Below, piece after piece: positions 55,083 through 64,000 of a stretch of 64,000 bases of DNA (positions are counted from its first letter, which is position 1; the number at the start of each line of letters is the position of its first letter). The notes below the pieces were generated by a model, which worked only from the letters and a program-made list of their open reading frames with translations, did no database searches and was not told the DNA's origin. The stretch is from an uncultured Eubacteriales bacterium (lineage in GTDB: Bacteria > Bacillota > Clostridia > Peptostreptococcales > Anaerovoracaceae). The stretch spans positions 45,716 through 109,715 of the forward strand of contig CACYHR010000027.1 of assembly GCA_902774265.1 (NCBI GenBank), in the 5' to 3' direction. A program made the position numbers and the translations under genes.

Positions 55083-56057
55083 CTATCCTCCCAGCTGAGA
55101 CATTAATCTGTGTTCTGTATGATCATTATCACTATTGACTGCTTCGCCGAAACAATGAGCAGCAGGCTTTTCGACTATCGCATCACGGAGCGCTTTTTTC
55201 AGTTCTGCATCCGTTCCGGCGAGGAATGGTACGAGATCAGTCTGCGTATCATAGCAGAGACAAGGCTTAAGCTGCCCCTGCGATGTCAGCCTCACTCTGT
55301 TGCAATACTCGCAGAACTTGCCGTGCATGGCGCTTATCAGACCTATCCCGCCTTTTATCCCCGGTCTCTTGTAGTATACAGCCGGGCCGTTGCCATGGAC
55401 GCTTTCATCAGGTTCAAGGTCCGGCCATCTCTCTTTAAGTCTCTGCAGTATATCCGTATTTGAAATGCCCGTATCAGCATCTGCCGCTCCGACCGGCATC
55501 ATCTCGATAAACCGCACATCTATGCCTTCTTTGAAAGCTATTTCCGCGATATCTTCTATCTCGTCTTCGTTGAATCCCTTCTGAGGAATAAAGTTGATCT
55601 TTGTCTTAATACCAGAATCCACCGCGGCCCTGATTCCTCGCAGGGTTTTATCGAGAGCCCCTCTGCCCGTGATATACGCAAAGCGTTCCGCATTGAGAGT
55701 ATCCAGACTTATGTTTATTCCATCGACTCTGATATTCCTGAGTTCATCGATATATCGTTCAAGGGTCTGCCCGTTTGTAGTGACCGTGACCTCGCTTATA
55801 CCTTCAACAGACTTGATCATCCTGATCAGATCGGTGCATCCGAGTCTTACAAAGGGTTCACCTCCCGTGATCTTGATGCGGCTGATACCAAGCTCTGCCG
55901 CGGCTCTGCAGATCCGCAGGATTTCCTCATAGCTGAGGATATGACTCATCGGCACCTTTTCGCAGCCCTCCGGCATGCAGTATCTGCAGCGCAGATCGCA
56001 TCTGTCGGTGATAGAGACACGCATATATTCAATTTTACGTCCAAATCTATCGGTCAT
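55083..56057 (-). CDS. moaA: GTP 3',8-cyclase (molybdopterin synthesis)
   Basis: A radical SAM enzyme that rearranges GTP in the first step of molybdopterin synthesis. It is 324 residues with the N-terminal cluster CDLRCRYCMPEG, KITGGEPF, and a C-terminal cluster site CEYCNRVRLTSQGQLKPC. It begins MTDRFGRKIEYMRVSITDRC. The 15 bases around the start codon are duplicated 19 bases upstream, and no Shine-Dalgarno sequence is visible. It is followed by the MOSC-MogA gene. moaC and moaE are not in the window. Confidence 0.95.
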   Translation of the reverse strand: MTDRFGRKIEYMRVSITDRCDLRCRYCMPEGCEKVPMSHILSYEEILRICRAAAELGISRIKITGGEPFVRLGCTDLIRMIKSVEGISEVTVTTNGQTLERYIDELRNIRVDGINISLDTLNAERFAYITGRGALDKTLRGIRAAVDSGIKTKINFIPQKGFNEDEIEDIAEIAFKEGIDVRFIEMMPVGAADADTGISNTDILQRLKERWPDLEPDESVHGNGPAVYYKRPGIKGGIGLISAMHGKFCEYCNRVRLTSQGQLKPCLCYDTQTDLVPFLAGTDAELKKALRDAIVEKPAAHCFGEAVNSDNDHTEHRLMSQLGG

Positions 56058-56204
56058 ATTGAAATCTATCGGTCATGGCAGCTAATAATTGGCTATACTT
56101 CAACTGGCTATGCTTCGGATGCGCAGGCTCCAGGCAGGAGCGAACGATGCCGGATCATGTGCATTTTACCGTGTGCAGCCTCAAGCAATTGCAATTAATC
56201 AAAT

Positions 56205-56361
56205 ATAACAGACATCGGATGTCCCCGCCTCTTAGGCGGCGGGTTCCATTTTCGACCATCAGTGGGTAACAATCCCCCACTGATGCTCTCAGGAGCTGAA
56301 GCTCCCGGTGTCTGTTGACGGCGTCGCTCGCTCCAATCAAGCGAGCTTGTTGGAGCTTTGT
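56205..56361 (-). repeat. modular structured repeat, copy G
   Basis: Near-complete reverse-orientation copy upstream of moaA; the last GGAGCAAAGCTCC hairpin is truncated (ends at GGAGCTTTG). One closing strand carries a change (GACATCGG for GACACCGG). Confidence 0.9.
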
Positions 56362-56424
56362 GATATTACCTATTATAAATGAAGCACTGATATGAACACA
56401 AATAAAGTTTAATAAAGAATCAAG

Positions 56425-56545
56425 GGCACCCGGACTTCCGTCTTTTTTGCGATTTTCCACGATTTGGACGGAAGTTTTCGCGTGAGGTGCCTGCGGACTT
56501 CCGTCTTTTTTGCGATTTTTCACGTTTTGGACGGAAGTTTTCTTT
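56425..56545 (+). repeat. two tandem 63-bp units with ACTTCCGTC dyad
   Basis: Each unit holds ACTTCCGTC (56434, 56497) and GACGGAAGT (56467, 56530) around TTTTTTGCGATTTT. The dyad recurs once at 31254-31296. It lies between the sstT terminator and copy G, in a gene-free stretch. Confidence 0.8.
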
Positions 56546-56557
56546 ATTGCCGGAAAC

Positions 56558-56588
56558 AAAATACCCCGGCCTTTTTCGACCGGGGTTT
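56558..56588 (-). terminator. intrinsic terminator after sstT
   Basis: ACCCCGG and CCGGGGT arms; ATTTTGTTTCC follows on the minus strand. Confidence 0.75.
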
Positions 56589-56640
56589 GATTTGCAGTAT
56601 GATCAATTACGCAGTATATCCGTTGTGTTACAGGGTTCTG

Positions 56641-57870
56641 TTACAGCGGAAGCTCGCGGCCTTCCTTCTGCCATGTGTAGAATTCGGCTGTTGCCGTGAA
56701 GATTGCATCTCCGGATGAGTTCAGAGCTGTCTCTACTGAATCCTGGATAACGCTGATGATGAATCCAATACCTACCATCTGCATCGCGATGTCTACAGGG
56801 ATACCGAACATCGAGCATCCGAGCGGTACGAGCAGCAGCGATCCTCCGGCTACTCCGGAAGTTCCGCATGCGGAAAGTGTTGCAACGATACTCAGCAGTA
56901 TTGCCATCGGGAAGGAAACGTCAACGCCTGTTGTCCAGCATGCTACAAGAGTCAGAGTAGTGATTGTTACAGCGGCGCCGTCCATGTTGATTGTTGATCC
57001 CAGAGGGATGGATACGGAATACATGTCCTCATCAAGACCGAGATCCTTGCAGAGTTCCATATTTACAGGGATATTCGCAGCCGAGCTTCTTGTGAAGAAA
57101 GCTGTGAGCGCGCTTCTCCTGATGCAGTACCACATAAGCGGATACGGATTGCGCTTGAGTGTAATACCTACTATGATCGCGTTTATGCCGAGAGATGTAA
57201 TGAGCATCGTGCAGACCAGCAGAGCAACCAGCTGTCCGTAGTTCTTGAAAATTGCGAGTCCGCTTGTCGAAACAGCGTTGAACACGAGACCCATGATACC
57301 GAACGGTGCGCAGTTGATGACCCAGCGAACTGCAACGGAAAGAGCATCTGCCATATCAGCAAAGAATGCCTTTGTTCCAGGACCGGCAGCCTTGAGAGCA
57401 AGACCTACTATAACTGCCCAGAACAGGATAGCGATATAGTTTGCATTCGCAATCGCATCCACCGGATTGGCTACAAAGCTGAGGCACAGATTCTTGAGAA
57501 CCTCGAACACTGATCCCGGAGGAGTCAGATCGTCAGCTACATTCTCAACACCTGTCAGAGGTACCTTGACCTTGAAGATGAAGTTCATGCATACAGCAAC
57601 GAACGCAGCGATGAGAGTACTGAGCATGTACAGGAAGATAACGATCTTGAACCTGTCAGCATTTCCTCCCTTTGCATTGGCCAGCGATGAGGTGACCAGA
57701 ACGAAAACCAGTATCGGCGCGATACCCTTGAGCGCTCCTACGAACATGTCTCCGAATATGGAGATCCATGACATCTGCGGAAGAGCAAAACCGAGAATAG
57801 CTCCGATTACAAGACCGATGAATATCCTCAGAACGAGACTGATATTCATCCATTTCTGAAATAAGTTCAT
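56641..57870 (-). CDS. sstT: Na+/serine-threonine symporter
   Basis: Imports serine and threonine with Na+ (DAACS family). It is 409 residues with about eight helices and two re-entrant loops. Landmarks are LRIFIGLVIGAILGFALP, the Ser-rich FTRSSAANIPVNMELC, SIPLGSTINMDGAAVTITTLTL and the C-terminal IQDSVETALNSSGDAIFTA. AAGGAGAAG precedes the start. Single gene between a promoter (57957-57985) and a terminator. Confidence 0.95.
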   Translation of the reverse strand: MNLFQKWMNISLVLRIFIGLVIGAILGFALPQMSWISIFGDMFVGALKGIAPILVFVLVTSSLANAKGGNADRFKIVIFLYMLSTLIAAFVAVCMNFIFKVKVPLTGVENVADDLTPPGSVFEVLKNLCLSFVANPVDAIANANYIAILFWAVIVGLALKAAGPGTKAFFADMADALSVAVRWVINCAPFGIMGLVFNAVSTSGLAIFKNYGQLVALLVCTMLITSLGINAIIVGITLKRNPYPLMWYCIRRSALTAFFTRSSAANIPVNMELCKDLGLDEDMYSVSIPLGSTINMDGAAVTITTLTLVACWTTGVDVSFPMAILLSIVATLSACGTSGVAGGSLLLVPLGCSMFGIPVDIAMQMVGIGFIISVIQDSVETALNSSGDAIFTATAEFYTWQKEGRELPL

Positions 57871-57956
57871 AACACTTCTTCTCCTTAAAAAACCTTAAAC
57901 TATACCTTACATTAAAAGCGGGAGATCATTGATCCCCCTGCCGATAATGTTATTAA

Positions 57957-57985
57957 AAAATATCACAAATCTTTATGATTTACAA
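57957..57985 (-). promoter_or_regulatory. promoter for sstT
   Basis: -35 TTGTAA (57985-57980), 17-base spacer, -10 TATTTT (57962-57957) on the minus strand. A GGAGATC/GATCCCC-like hairpin lies in the leader. Confidence 0.5.
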
Positions 57986-58057
57986 TTGTTTTAGTTAACA
58001 ATAATTCAGGTTAATATGACAGGCTTCGCGGATAGAAATTCGCTGTTAAGCTCCGTT

Positions 58058-58909
58058 TTATCTGCTTGTTAGAGAAGTATAAAATGCGACGCCGATTATT
58101 ATCGAGCAGCCGAGCAGTTCGCGCGGCGTCGGAATCTCTCCGAGCAGCAGCATAGCGTATATTATTCCGTATACCGTTTCCATGCCTGTGATGATGCCGG
58201 CTGTTTGTGCCTTGACTCTCTTCTGAGCGGTCACATAGAGGCTGTACGCAAGTGCGGTGCAGAAAACTCCGACAAAACAGATCAGCGCTATGTCGAGAGC
58301 ATTCCAGCTTGCGTGAACGAAGAAAAGTGACGGCAGCAGTACTATTGCGGCAGTTCCCTGCTCATAAAAACAGACTAACATGCCTTCGTATTTTTCGGCA
58401 AAATATCTGTTGCCGACTGTCATTATCGCATATGTAAGGCTTGCCAGAACTCCCCAGGCTATCCCTTTCGTCATGTTATTGGAAAGAGAAAATTCCGGGA
58501 TAGTGATGAACACGCCGAATATGAGTATCAGCGAAGTCAGTACGCTCCGTGCTCTGAGTTTTTCTCTGAATACTACAGGCTCAATAAATGTCACGAACAT
58601 AGGGAAGGTTACGCTCATCATTGTTCCTATGGCGACTGTCGATACCTGGACGGAGTGGAAAAAGCTTGTCCAGTGTACTGCGAGGATGCAGCCTACAAAC
58701 ATAATAAGCAGGTAATCCCGCCTGCATTCCAGCCTGATATCTTTGTTCCTGATCTTAAGAATAAGGAACAAAAACAGCGATGAGCTGACGACCCTTCCAA
58801 GCGCGATCAGTATCGAAGGAATCTCGATATACTGTGCAACTACACCGGCAAGGCCGAACAGCATCACCGCAATATTCAGAAATAATACATCCTTTGTGCT
58901 TGTTTTCAT
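58058..58909 (-). CDS. DMT-superfamily (EamA) transporter
   Basis: A 283-residue membrane protein with ten predicted helices in two EamA halves; LFGLAGVVAQYIEIPSILIA opens the first, and METVYGIIYAMLLLGEIPTP marks the second. The family exports amino acids or metabolites; the substrate cannot be inferred. It starts 11 bases after the GH13 gene ends and may be co-transcribed with it. Confidence 0.88.
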   Translation of the reverse strand: MKTSTKDVLFLNIAVMLFGLAGVVAQYIEIPSILIALGRVVSSSLFLFLILKIRNKDIRLECRRDYLLIMFVGCILAVHWTSFFHSVQVSTVAIGTMMSVTFPMFVTFIEPVVFREKLRARSVLTSLILIFGVFITIPEFSLSNNMTKGIAWGVLASLTYAIMTVGNRYFAEKYEGMLVCFYEQGTAAIVLLPSLFFVHASWNALDIALICFVGVFCTALAYSLYVTAQKRVKAQTAGIITGMETVYGIIYAMLLLGEIPTPRELLGCSIIIGVAFYTSLTSR

Positions 58910-58919
58910 GAGCTGTCAA

Positions 58920-60977
58920 TCAGGCCATTGTAAATACATACGAGCTGTATCTGTCAGCCTTGAATTCGAATCTTCCGTCTTTTACCCGGCCCGCAGTCAC
59001 ACTACTGTCGTCATAGCCTTTTTCGTCAGTCCTGAATATACGGAGCACTTCGCTCCCGTCCTTTACACCGAGTTCAGCCAGCGGCAGGCTTACTGTTATC
59101 GCATGCGCATTATTGTTTACGGCTGTCATGATAATGCTGTTCTCATCGAACCTCGCATATGATATGTATCCGTCTCCGCTGCCGAGAGGTTTGATACTGC
59201 CCTTCCGCAACATCGGGTGTTCCTTGCGCAGACGCGCAAGCGATCTGTGCATTTCTATCATGTTCTTATCCTCGCGGCCCCACGGATAAGTTCTTCTGTT
59301 GTCGGGATCTGTCCAGCCTGCGACGCCGGCCTCATCGCCGTAGTATACAGTCGGCGCACCCGGCCATGTCATCTGCACGACGACCGCTTCTCTGAAGATT
59401 CCCGGCCTGATATTTTCGCTTGCCGCCTTGCTGCCCGCAGTCTGCAGGCGGCCGACTGTGCTGTTCGTTCTTGTCAGGAATCTGCTGTGGTCATGGTTGC
59501 TCAGCTGATTCATAGCGCTGTAGATCGACTCGTTCGGCATGTGCGCCATGCTGTCATTCATCATATTGAAAAAAGCCGTACCATTCTGATAAACATCAGG
59601 TCTGAATATATCCGAATGCTTTTCCATGCCTGTCAGGAAGAACGAAAGCGGATCCATAAACGCATCATAGTTCATGACGGTATCCCACTCATCCCCCTCG
59701 AGCCACGGTGACGGATCGCCGTAGTGCTCTGCGATGATCAGCACATCAGGGTTTACCTTGCGGACTCTCTGCCTGAATTCCTTCCATATCCTGTGGTTTA
59801 CAGACGGGTCGTGTCCGAGATCGGCTCCTACATCGAGTCTCCAGCCGTCGATACAGTACGGCTCGCCGGCCCATTTCTCACCGATGCGCATGATCTCCTC
59901 GATCACTTCCGGCGACTCATCATAATTGAGTTTCGGCAGAGTCTCGATATCATACCAGGCCTCGAAGCGGCCTTTTTTGTCGAACGAAAAATACTTTCTG
60001 TATTTGCTTTCCGGATTTCTGAAAGCGCCGCCTCTGATCCCGGCCTCTTCATATATTCCTTCGCAGTCCATCCATCTGTGGAACGAGCCGCAGTGGTTGA
60101 AGACTCCGTCCAGAATTATGCGGATACCGCGGTCGTGCAGCTGTTTGCAGAACCATGCGAAATAGTCATTGCTTGCCTTAAGGTTCTCCTCATCCGTCGT
60201 GCGTTTGATGTACTGCAGCGCGGTTCTGTTGTTCCTGTTCTGTACAGGCGTCGGCGGAATGTCATTCTTTATCACAGTCAGATGCGGATTGACGTGATCG
60301 TAATCCTGCGTGTCATATCCGTGGCTGGACGGAGAAATAAATATTGGATTCAGATAGACCGCTTCGATACCCAGAGATTCCAGATAGTCGAGTTTTTCGA
60401 TTATGCCGCCGAGATCGCCGCCGTAGAATACGCGGTAGTCTCCTATTTTAGGCAGGCTTTTCCACGAGCGGGCCTTCGATATATTGCCGTGCGCATAAAA
60501 ATACTCTTTCGAGTTTACATCATTAGTCGTGTCACTGTTGTAAAAACGGTCAGGCATTATCTGGTACTGAAGAGCTCCCAGTGACCATTCAGGCACATGA
60601 AATCCCGGGATGATCGTAAAACACATTTCCCAGAGTTTGTCAGGAATCCCGTTCGAAAGGAAGCAGCCTTTTTTCGTAAAGAAGATAGCACAGTCATCAA
60701 GCGGTATCCTGAAGCAGTATTCTATCGTATTGCTGCCGCACACTACCGTTCCTTCATACCAGTCAAAATAATCCTCACTGCGGATCTTCGACATATGCGT
60801 GAGCATTTCACCTTTTTCCGAAATAACGTATATATTAAGGTCTGTTCCCTTAACGACACGCAGTCTGATGCTAACTTTATCTCCTGCTCTGACTTCAGCC
60901 GGGCTCCTGAACATTTCAGTCTCATCACTGAACATCGAAGCCATTACGATTCCCAGATTTTCTGAATTTGAATGCAT
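58920..60977 (-). CDS. GH13 alpha-glucosidase / neopullulanase-like enzyme
   Basis: Cleaves alpha-glucans or pullulan-type oligosaccharides. It is 685 residues with no signal peptide, so cytoplasmic. An N-terminal beta domain (about 20-125) is followed by the GH13 barrel: ILDGVFNHCG (region I), GWRLDVGADLG (nucleophile Asp), VLIIAEHYG (acid Glu), LSNHDHSRFL (third Asp), and a C-terminal beta domain. AGGAG lies 14 bases before the ATG. It follows glgB in the same direction, suggesting joint glycogen use. Confidence 0.9.
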   Translation of the reverse strand: MHSNSENLGIVMASMFSDETEMFRSPAEVRAGDKVSIRLRVVKGTDLNIYVISEKGEMLTHMSKIRSEDYFDWYEGTVVCGSNTIEYCFRIPLDDCAIFFTKKGCFLSNGIPDKLWEMCFTIIPGFHVPEWSLGALQYQIMPDRFYNSDTTNDVNSKEYFYAHGNISKARSWKSLPKIGDYRVFYGGDLGGIIEKLDYLESLGIEAVYLNPIFISPSSHGYDTQDYDHVNPHLTVIKNDIPPTPVQNRNNRTALQYIKRTTDEENLKASNDYFAWFCKQLHDRGIRIILDGVFNHCGSFHRWMDCEGIYEEAGIRGGAFRNPESKYRKYFSFDKKGRFEAWYDIETLPKLNYDESPEVIEEIMRIGEKWAGEPYCIDGWRLDVGADLGHDPSVNHRIWKEFRQRVRKVNPDVLIIAEHYGDPSPWLEGDEWDTVMNYDAFMDPLSFFLTGMEKHSDIFRPDVYQNGTAFFNMMNDSMAHMPNESIYSAMNQLSNHDHSRFLTRTNSTVGRLQTAGSKAASENIRPGIFREAVVVQMTWPGAPTVYYGDEAGVAGWTDPDNRRTYPWGREDKNMIEMHRSLARLRKEHPMLRKGSIKPLGSGDGYISYARFDENSIIMTAVNNNAHAITVSLPLAELGVKDGSEVLRIFRTDEKGYDDSSVTAGRVKDGRFEFKADRYSSYVFTMA

Positions 60978-61038
60978 ATTATGTTTATTATCTCCTGTGT
61001 ATGTTTAAGTGTAAATCTTTATATTCCGGCATGCTGCA

Positions 61039-62934
61039 TCACGGTATTGCAAAGATCACAGATTCAAACGGTCTGAGATCATATGTCAGCATGTGAGTAT
61101 ATCCGTCGCAGTCGTGCCATTCCGCTGTAAGAGGCGCTATGCCGTCCGCCGGATTGCCCTGTCCCGGCAGGCTGTCATAGGTGCTGAACACTCTGTTATA
61201 CAATCCTTCATGCGGTACTCCGACTGTATATCCGTAGTGCTGCACCGGCGAGAAGCTGATCACGACAAGCAGTGCTCCGTCGTAATTCCACGGATTTCTG
61301 CGTATATAGCTCAGAATATTTCTGCTGGCGTCATTTCTGTTTACCCACTCGAATGTTGCCGGATTCTGGCTGTCTGTATACAGCGAAGAATACATTTTGT
61401 AGAGTCCGTTGAGGTTGCGTACGCACTGCATAACATCTCTGTGCGCAAAGTCATCCGCATTCCACCAGTCGATCTCGCGTTTCTCAGACCACTCTCTGTC
61501 CATCGCAAATTCCTGTCCCATGAACAGCAGCTTTTTACCCGGATGCGTATACTGATATGTGTACAGCGATTTGAGGCCTCCGAGTCTGTCCTGCTGGCTT
61601 CCCGGAGCTTTTTGCGACATGGTGCGCTTCATATGCACCACCTCGTCGTGAGAAAGCACCAGCACCCAGTTCTCCGCGAAAGCGTAGTCGACCGTGTGCG
61701 TCAGTTCTCCATGATGATACTGACGGTAAATCGGGTCATTGGCCAGATAGCGCAGCGAATCGTTCATCCAGCCCATGTTCCATTTGAAGGTAAATCCGAC
61801 TCCGTCGTATCTGACATCCCTGGTTATCCCGTCCTCTGCGGTGGAATCCTCAGCGATCAGGAATCCGCTCGTCCTGCCGCAGACAGTGTAATTGAGCTGT
61901 TTGAGGAATTCACGGCTCTCTGTGTTGATGCGTCCGCCTCCTGCCGAAGGGCGCCATTCACTGCGGCTGTAATCGGCATACAGAAGAGCGGCAACAGCAT
62001 CAGCTCTCAGAGCATCAATGTGGAATTCGTTGATCCAGTAGCATGCGCTGGAAATCATGAATGATCTGACCTCCGGCTTGGAATAGTCGAAGGCAAGCGT
62101 GGTCCATTCCGGGAACTCGCGGCGAAGAGGATCTTCTGATTCGTACAAATACGTTCCGTCGAACTCCACCAGTCCGAAATAGTCCTTAGGAAAGTGCGCA
62201 GGTACCCAGTCGAGTATTACACCGATCCCTGAAGTGTGCATTTTGTCGACAAAATATCTGAAATCGTCAGGCGTGCCGTATCTTGCAGTCGGTGCAAAGA
62301 AACCCGTTACCTGATAGCCCCACGAACCATCGAAAGGATATTCGCATATGCCCATCAGTTCTACATGAGTATATCCCATATAATTGACATATTCTGCAAG
62401 CTGATCCGCCAGTTCTCTGTAATTGAGGTATCCGTCTTCATCCTCCGGTCCCATATATCTCTTCTTCCAGGTTCCCAGATGAACTTCATATATTGACATA
62501 GGCTTGTTCAGCACCTGAGTATTGTCACGTGCAGCCTGATACTCATCATCATGCCATTCATATGATTCAAGCGATTCAACTATGGAAGCGTTCGCCGGTC
62601 TCAATTCCATCCTCAGCGAATACGGATCTGATTTTATCCTTCTGACTCCGTCAGGTCCGAATATGATGAATCTGTACGCATCTCCCGGACCTACGCCCGG
62701 CAGGAAGCATTCCCAGACAGTCGGATCGTTCTCGGACTGATGCATCCATTTCTCATCCTCCCAGCCTGTCTTAGCTGTAATGACACAGCAGAATCCGGCA
62801 TGCGGCGCCCATACCGCAAATCTCGTTCCTTCAATGCCGTCAACTACATCAGGATGTGCGCCCAGCTTCTTATACACCGAGCTGTGTGTGCCCTGATGGA
62901 ACAGATAGCTGTCATAATCCGTATACTTTGCCAT
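61039..62934 (-). CDS. glgB: 1,4-alpha-glucan branching enzyme
   Basis: Adds alpha-1,6 branches to glycogen. It is 631 residues: N-terminal CBM48 (HPDVVDGIEGTRFAVWAPHA), then the GH13 barrel with VILDWVPAHFP, DALRADAVAALL, the Glu region FLIAEDSTAE and VLSHDEVVH. ATG 62934 has GGAGG 8 bases upstream. Other glg genes are not in the window. Confidence 0.95.
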   Translation of the reverse strand: MAKYTDYDSYLFHQGTHSSVYKKLGAHPDVVDGIEGTRFAVWAPHAGFCCVITAKTGWEDEKWMHQSENDPTVWECFLPGVGPGDAYRFIIFGPDGVRRIKSDPYSLRMELRPANASIVESLESYEWHDDEYQAARDNTQVLNKPMSIYEVHLGTWKKRYMGPEDEDGYLNYRELADQLAEYVNYMGYTHVELMGICEYPFDGSWGYQVTGFFAPTARYGTPDDFRYFVDKMHTSGIGVILDWVPAHFPKDYFGLVEFDGTYLYESEDPLRREFPEWTTLAFDYSKPEVRSFMISSACYWINEFHIDALRADAVAALLYADYSRSEWRPSAGGGRINTESREFLKQLNYTVCGRTSGFLIAEDSTAEDGITRDVRYDGVGFTFKWNMGWMNDSLRYLANDPIYRQYHHGELTHTVDYAFAENWVLVLSHDEVVHMKRTMSQKAPGSQQDRLGGLKSLYTYQYTHPGKKLLFMGQEFAMDREWSEKREIDWWNADDFAHRDVMQCVRNLNGLYKMYSSLYTDSQNPATFEWVNRNDASRNILSYIRRNPWNYDGALLVVISFSPVQHYGYTVGVPHEGLYNRVFSTYDSLPGQGNPADGIAPLTAEWHDCDGYTHMLTYDLRPFESVIFAIP

Positions 62935-63049
62935 AACGAATGCCTCCCCTCCCAAGCTTCCGGATCAGCCTTTCGAATCCGAATATCAAATACTCGAATC
63001 CGAATATCAAATCCGGCATGCAGATTTAAAAATTAGTTGCTTGATTATA

Positions 63050-63760
63050 TCAATAACCCAATTCCTTTAGCAATCCTCTACAGCCATCTGTCACATCTGT
63101 CCATGTTGCATCAAAATTGCCCGTGTACCACGGATCCGCAACCTGCTGTCCTGTCCTGCCGCAATGATCGAGCATCAGGCTGATCTTATTATCAGGATCG
63201 CCGCCTGCAATGCGCCTTATATTCCGCAGATTGTTGCTGTCCATGCAGATTATCATGTCATAGTAATCATAGTCCGCCTTCGTCATCTGTCTGGCACTGT
63301 GTCCGCTGCAGCCTATTCCGTGTTCTGCAAGCTTTCTCCTCGCAGGCGGATACACAGGATTGCCTATCTCCTCACGGCTGGTCGCCGCCGAAGCTATCTC
63401 AAACTCACTCTCTATCCCGGACTTACGAACCATATCTTTAAGTACAAACTCGCCCATTGGCGATCGGCAAATATTGCCGTGGCAAACAAATAGTATTTTT
63501 TTCACCTTTTCTATACCTCTGCTTTTCTCGGATTTTCCTGATATTATATCAGCTAACGCCCTATTTGCAAGGCTTTCAGCGTTTTTCGGAGACTCACGCT
63601 TCTCGGCATATCTGATCTGTGCCCTGTTCCCGTTCCACAACACATACTCCTCATCGGAATGCTCCTGTACAAATTTGCTCAGTTTCTTATATCCGATGCC
63701 AAAATATGCAGATGCTTCGTTCAGTGTCAGAGGATATTTCGCCGTTATTTTTTTGAGCAT
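63050..63760 (-). CDS. Xis-like DNA-binding domain fused to a low-molecular-weight protein-tyrosine phosphatase
   Basis: The 236-residue product. Residues about 8-55 (YPLTLNEASAYFGIGYKKLS ... VLWNGNRAQI) closely resemble Tn916-type excisionases. Residues 86-236 are a low-molecular-weight phosphatase: the P-loop CHGNICRS (Cys93, Arg99) and the acid Asp in VADPWYTGNF. A Lys/Glu/Ala linker joins them. A GTG at 63505 (Val86), with GAGG about 10 bases upstream, could also start a free phosphatase. A terminator of the neighbouring gene precedes it. Confidence 0.85.
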   Translation of the reverse strand: MLKKITAKYPLTLNEASAYFGIGYKKLSKFVQEHSDEEYVLWNGNRAQIRYAEKRESPKNAESLANRALADIISGKSEKSRGIEKVKKILFVCHGNICRSPMGEFVLKDMVRKSGIESEFEIASAATSREEIGNPVYPPARRKLAEHGIGCSGHSARQMTKADYDYYDMIICMDSNNLRNIRRIAGGDPDNKISLMLDHCGRTGQQVADPWYTGNFDATWTDVTDGCRGLLKELGY

Positions 63761-63765
63761 TTACC

Positions 63766-63816
63766 GCAAAAAAATAAAAAAAACCGGGCATCATCCGAAA
63801 AACGGACAACACCCGG
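63766..63816 (-). terminator. intrinsic terminator after the right-edge gene
   Basis: CCGGG.../...CCCGG with TGTCCG/CGGATG stem, then an 8-T run and more T on the minus strand. Confidence 0.85.
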
Positions 63817-63870
63817 ACATTCATCTTACACGACACCCTCGCATAATCACCTTATGCAGCGCCGCATCAT

Positions 63871-64000
63871 TTATTTCTTTGCTTTAATCTTCTTAGCCTT
63901 CGACCACTTGCCGTATACGTTCACTTTCTTTTCCTTTGCAGGATCGTATATCTTGTTGTATGAACGTACCTTTACATAGTACCGTTTGCCGGCCTTGAGT
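63871..64000 (-). CDS. C-terminal end of a secreted FN3-like protein (5' part beyond window)
   Basis: The last 42 residues, LKAGKRYYVKVRSYNKIYD and onward to KWSKAKKIKAKK, match the Lys/Tyr-rich end of a fibronectin III-like domain, as in the secreted protein at 41377. The start lies outside the window. Its terminator is at 63766-63816. Confidence 0.75.
   Translation of the reverse strand, partial: LKAGKRYYVKVRSYNKIYDPAKEKKVNVYGKWSKAKKIKAKK

Overview
The window looks like a chromosomal stretch of an anaerobic, low-to-mid GC Bacillota (class Clostridia). The evidence is the strong AGGAGG-type ribosome binding sites, SbcCD, YlmH, a DUF1858 redox-disulfide protein, rubredoxin, a Tn916-Xis-like domain, and secreted proteins with Lys/Tyr-rich fibronectin-III ends. 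A lineage near Eubacteriales Family XIII / Anaerovoracaceae is my guess, not something the sequence proves. Nearly all genes lie on the minus strand. Both window edges cut a gene.

Layout. 1-2447: two secreted proteins of unknown function downstream of an eroded ABC exporter. 2446-6820: sbcC and sbcD. 6982-10544: an HD-domain gene coupled to a fumarate reductase/succinate dehydrogenase set (cytochrome b, flavoprotein, Fe-S). 10762-17050: a HAD-type lipoprotein, pepT, cdd, a B3/B4 protein and DUF1858, embedded in repeats. 17414-20388 (plus strand): a DUF2156/GNAT pair and thrH. 20536-27327: rubredoxin, trpS, 5-formyl-THF cyclo-ligase, a MATE exporter and a Ca2+-type P-ATPase with a structured leader. 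27904-29281: a frameshifted AGCS alanine/glycine symporter. 29459-39089: a histidine operon, transcribed hisZG, D, C, B, H, A, F, IE, K, with a HisZ-HisG fusion at its head. 39484-49741: ylmH, a 27-residue microprotein, two VOC paralogs, two secreted cell-surface proteins, pyruvate kinase, a tocopherol-cyclase-like protein and a one-domain pyruvate-kinase paralog. 49926-56057: an opine-dehydrogenase-like protein, a radical SAM protein, a VanY-like lipoprotein and molybdopterin genes. 56641-63760: sstT, a DMT transporter, a GH13 enzyme, glgB and an Xis/low-molecular-weight phosphatase fusion.

The most unusual content is between the genes. A modular structured repeat (up to about 170 bp) occurs seven times plus two relics. 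Its hairpins are gained and lost as units, and paired changes in a diverged copy preserve its stems. Three copies and one relic sit in or ahead of the his operon, and one supplies the hisD stop codon. Other repeat families include a 133-bp inverted pair bracketing cdd to DUF1858, a 52-bp tandem array, an 80-bp family one copy of which encodes the end of the pyruvate-kinase paralog, and a dyad containing ACTTCCGTC. No transposase, CRISPR array, tRNA or rRNA gene was seen.

How the genes fit together: full histidine synthesis from PRPP and ATP, glycogen/starch metabolism (glgB, GH13, pyruvate kinase), anaerobic fumarate respiration, amino-acid uptake (SstT, the broken AGCS) and cell-wall remodelling (VanY-like, NlpC-like) suggest a host-associated fermenter.
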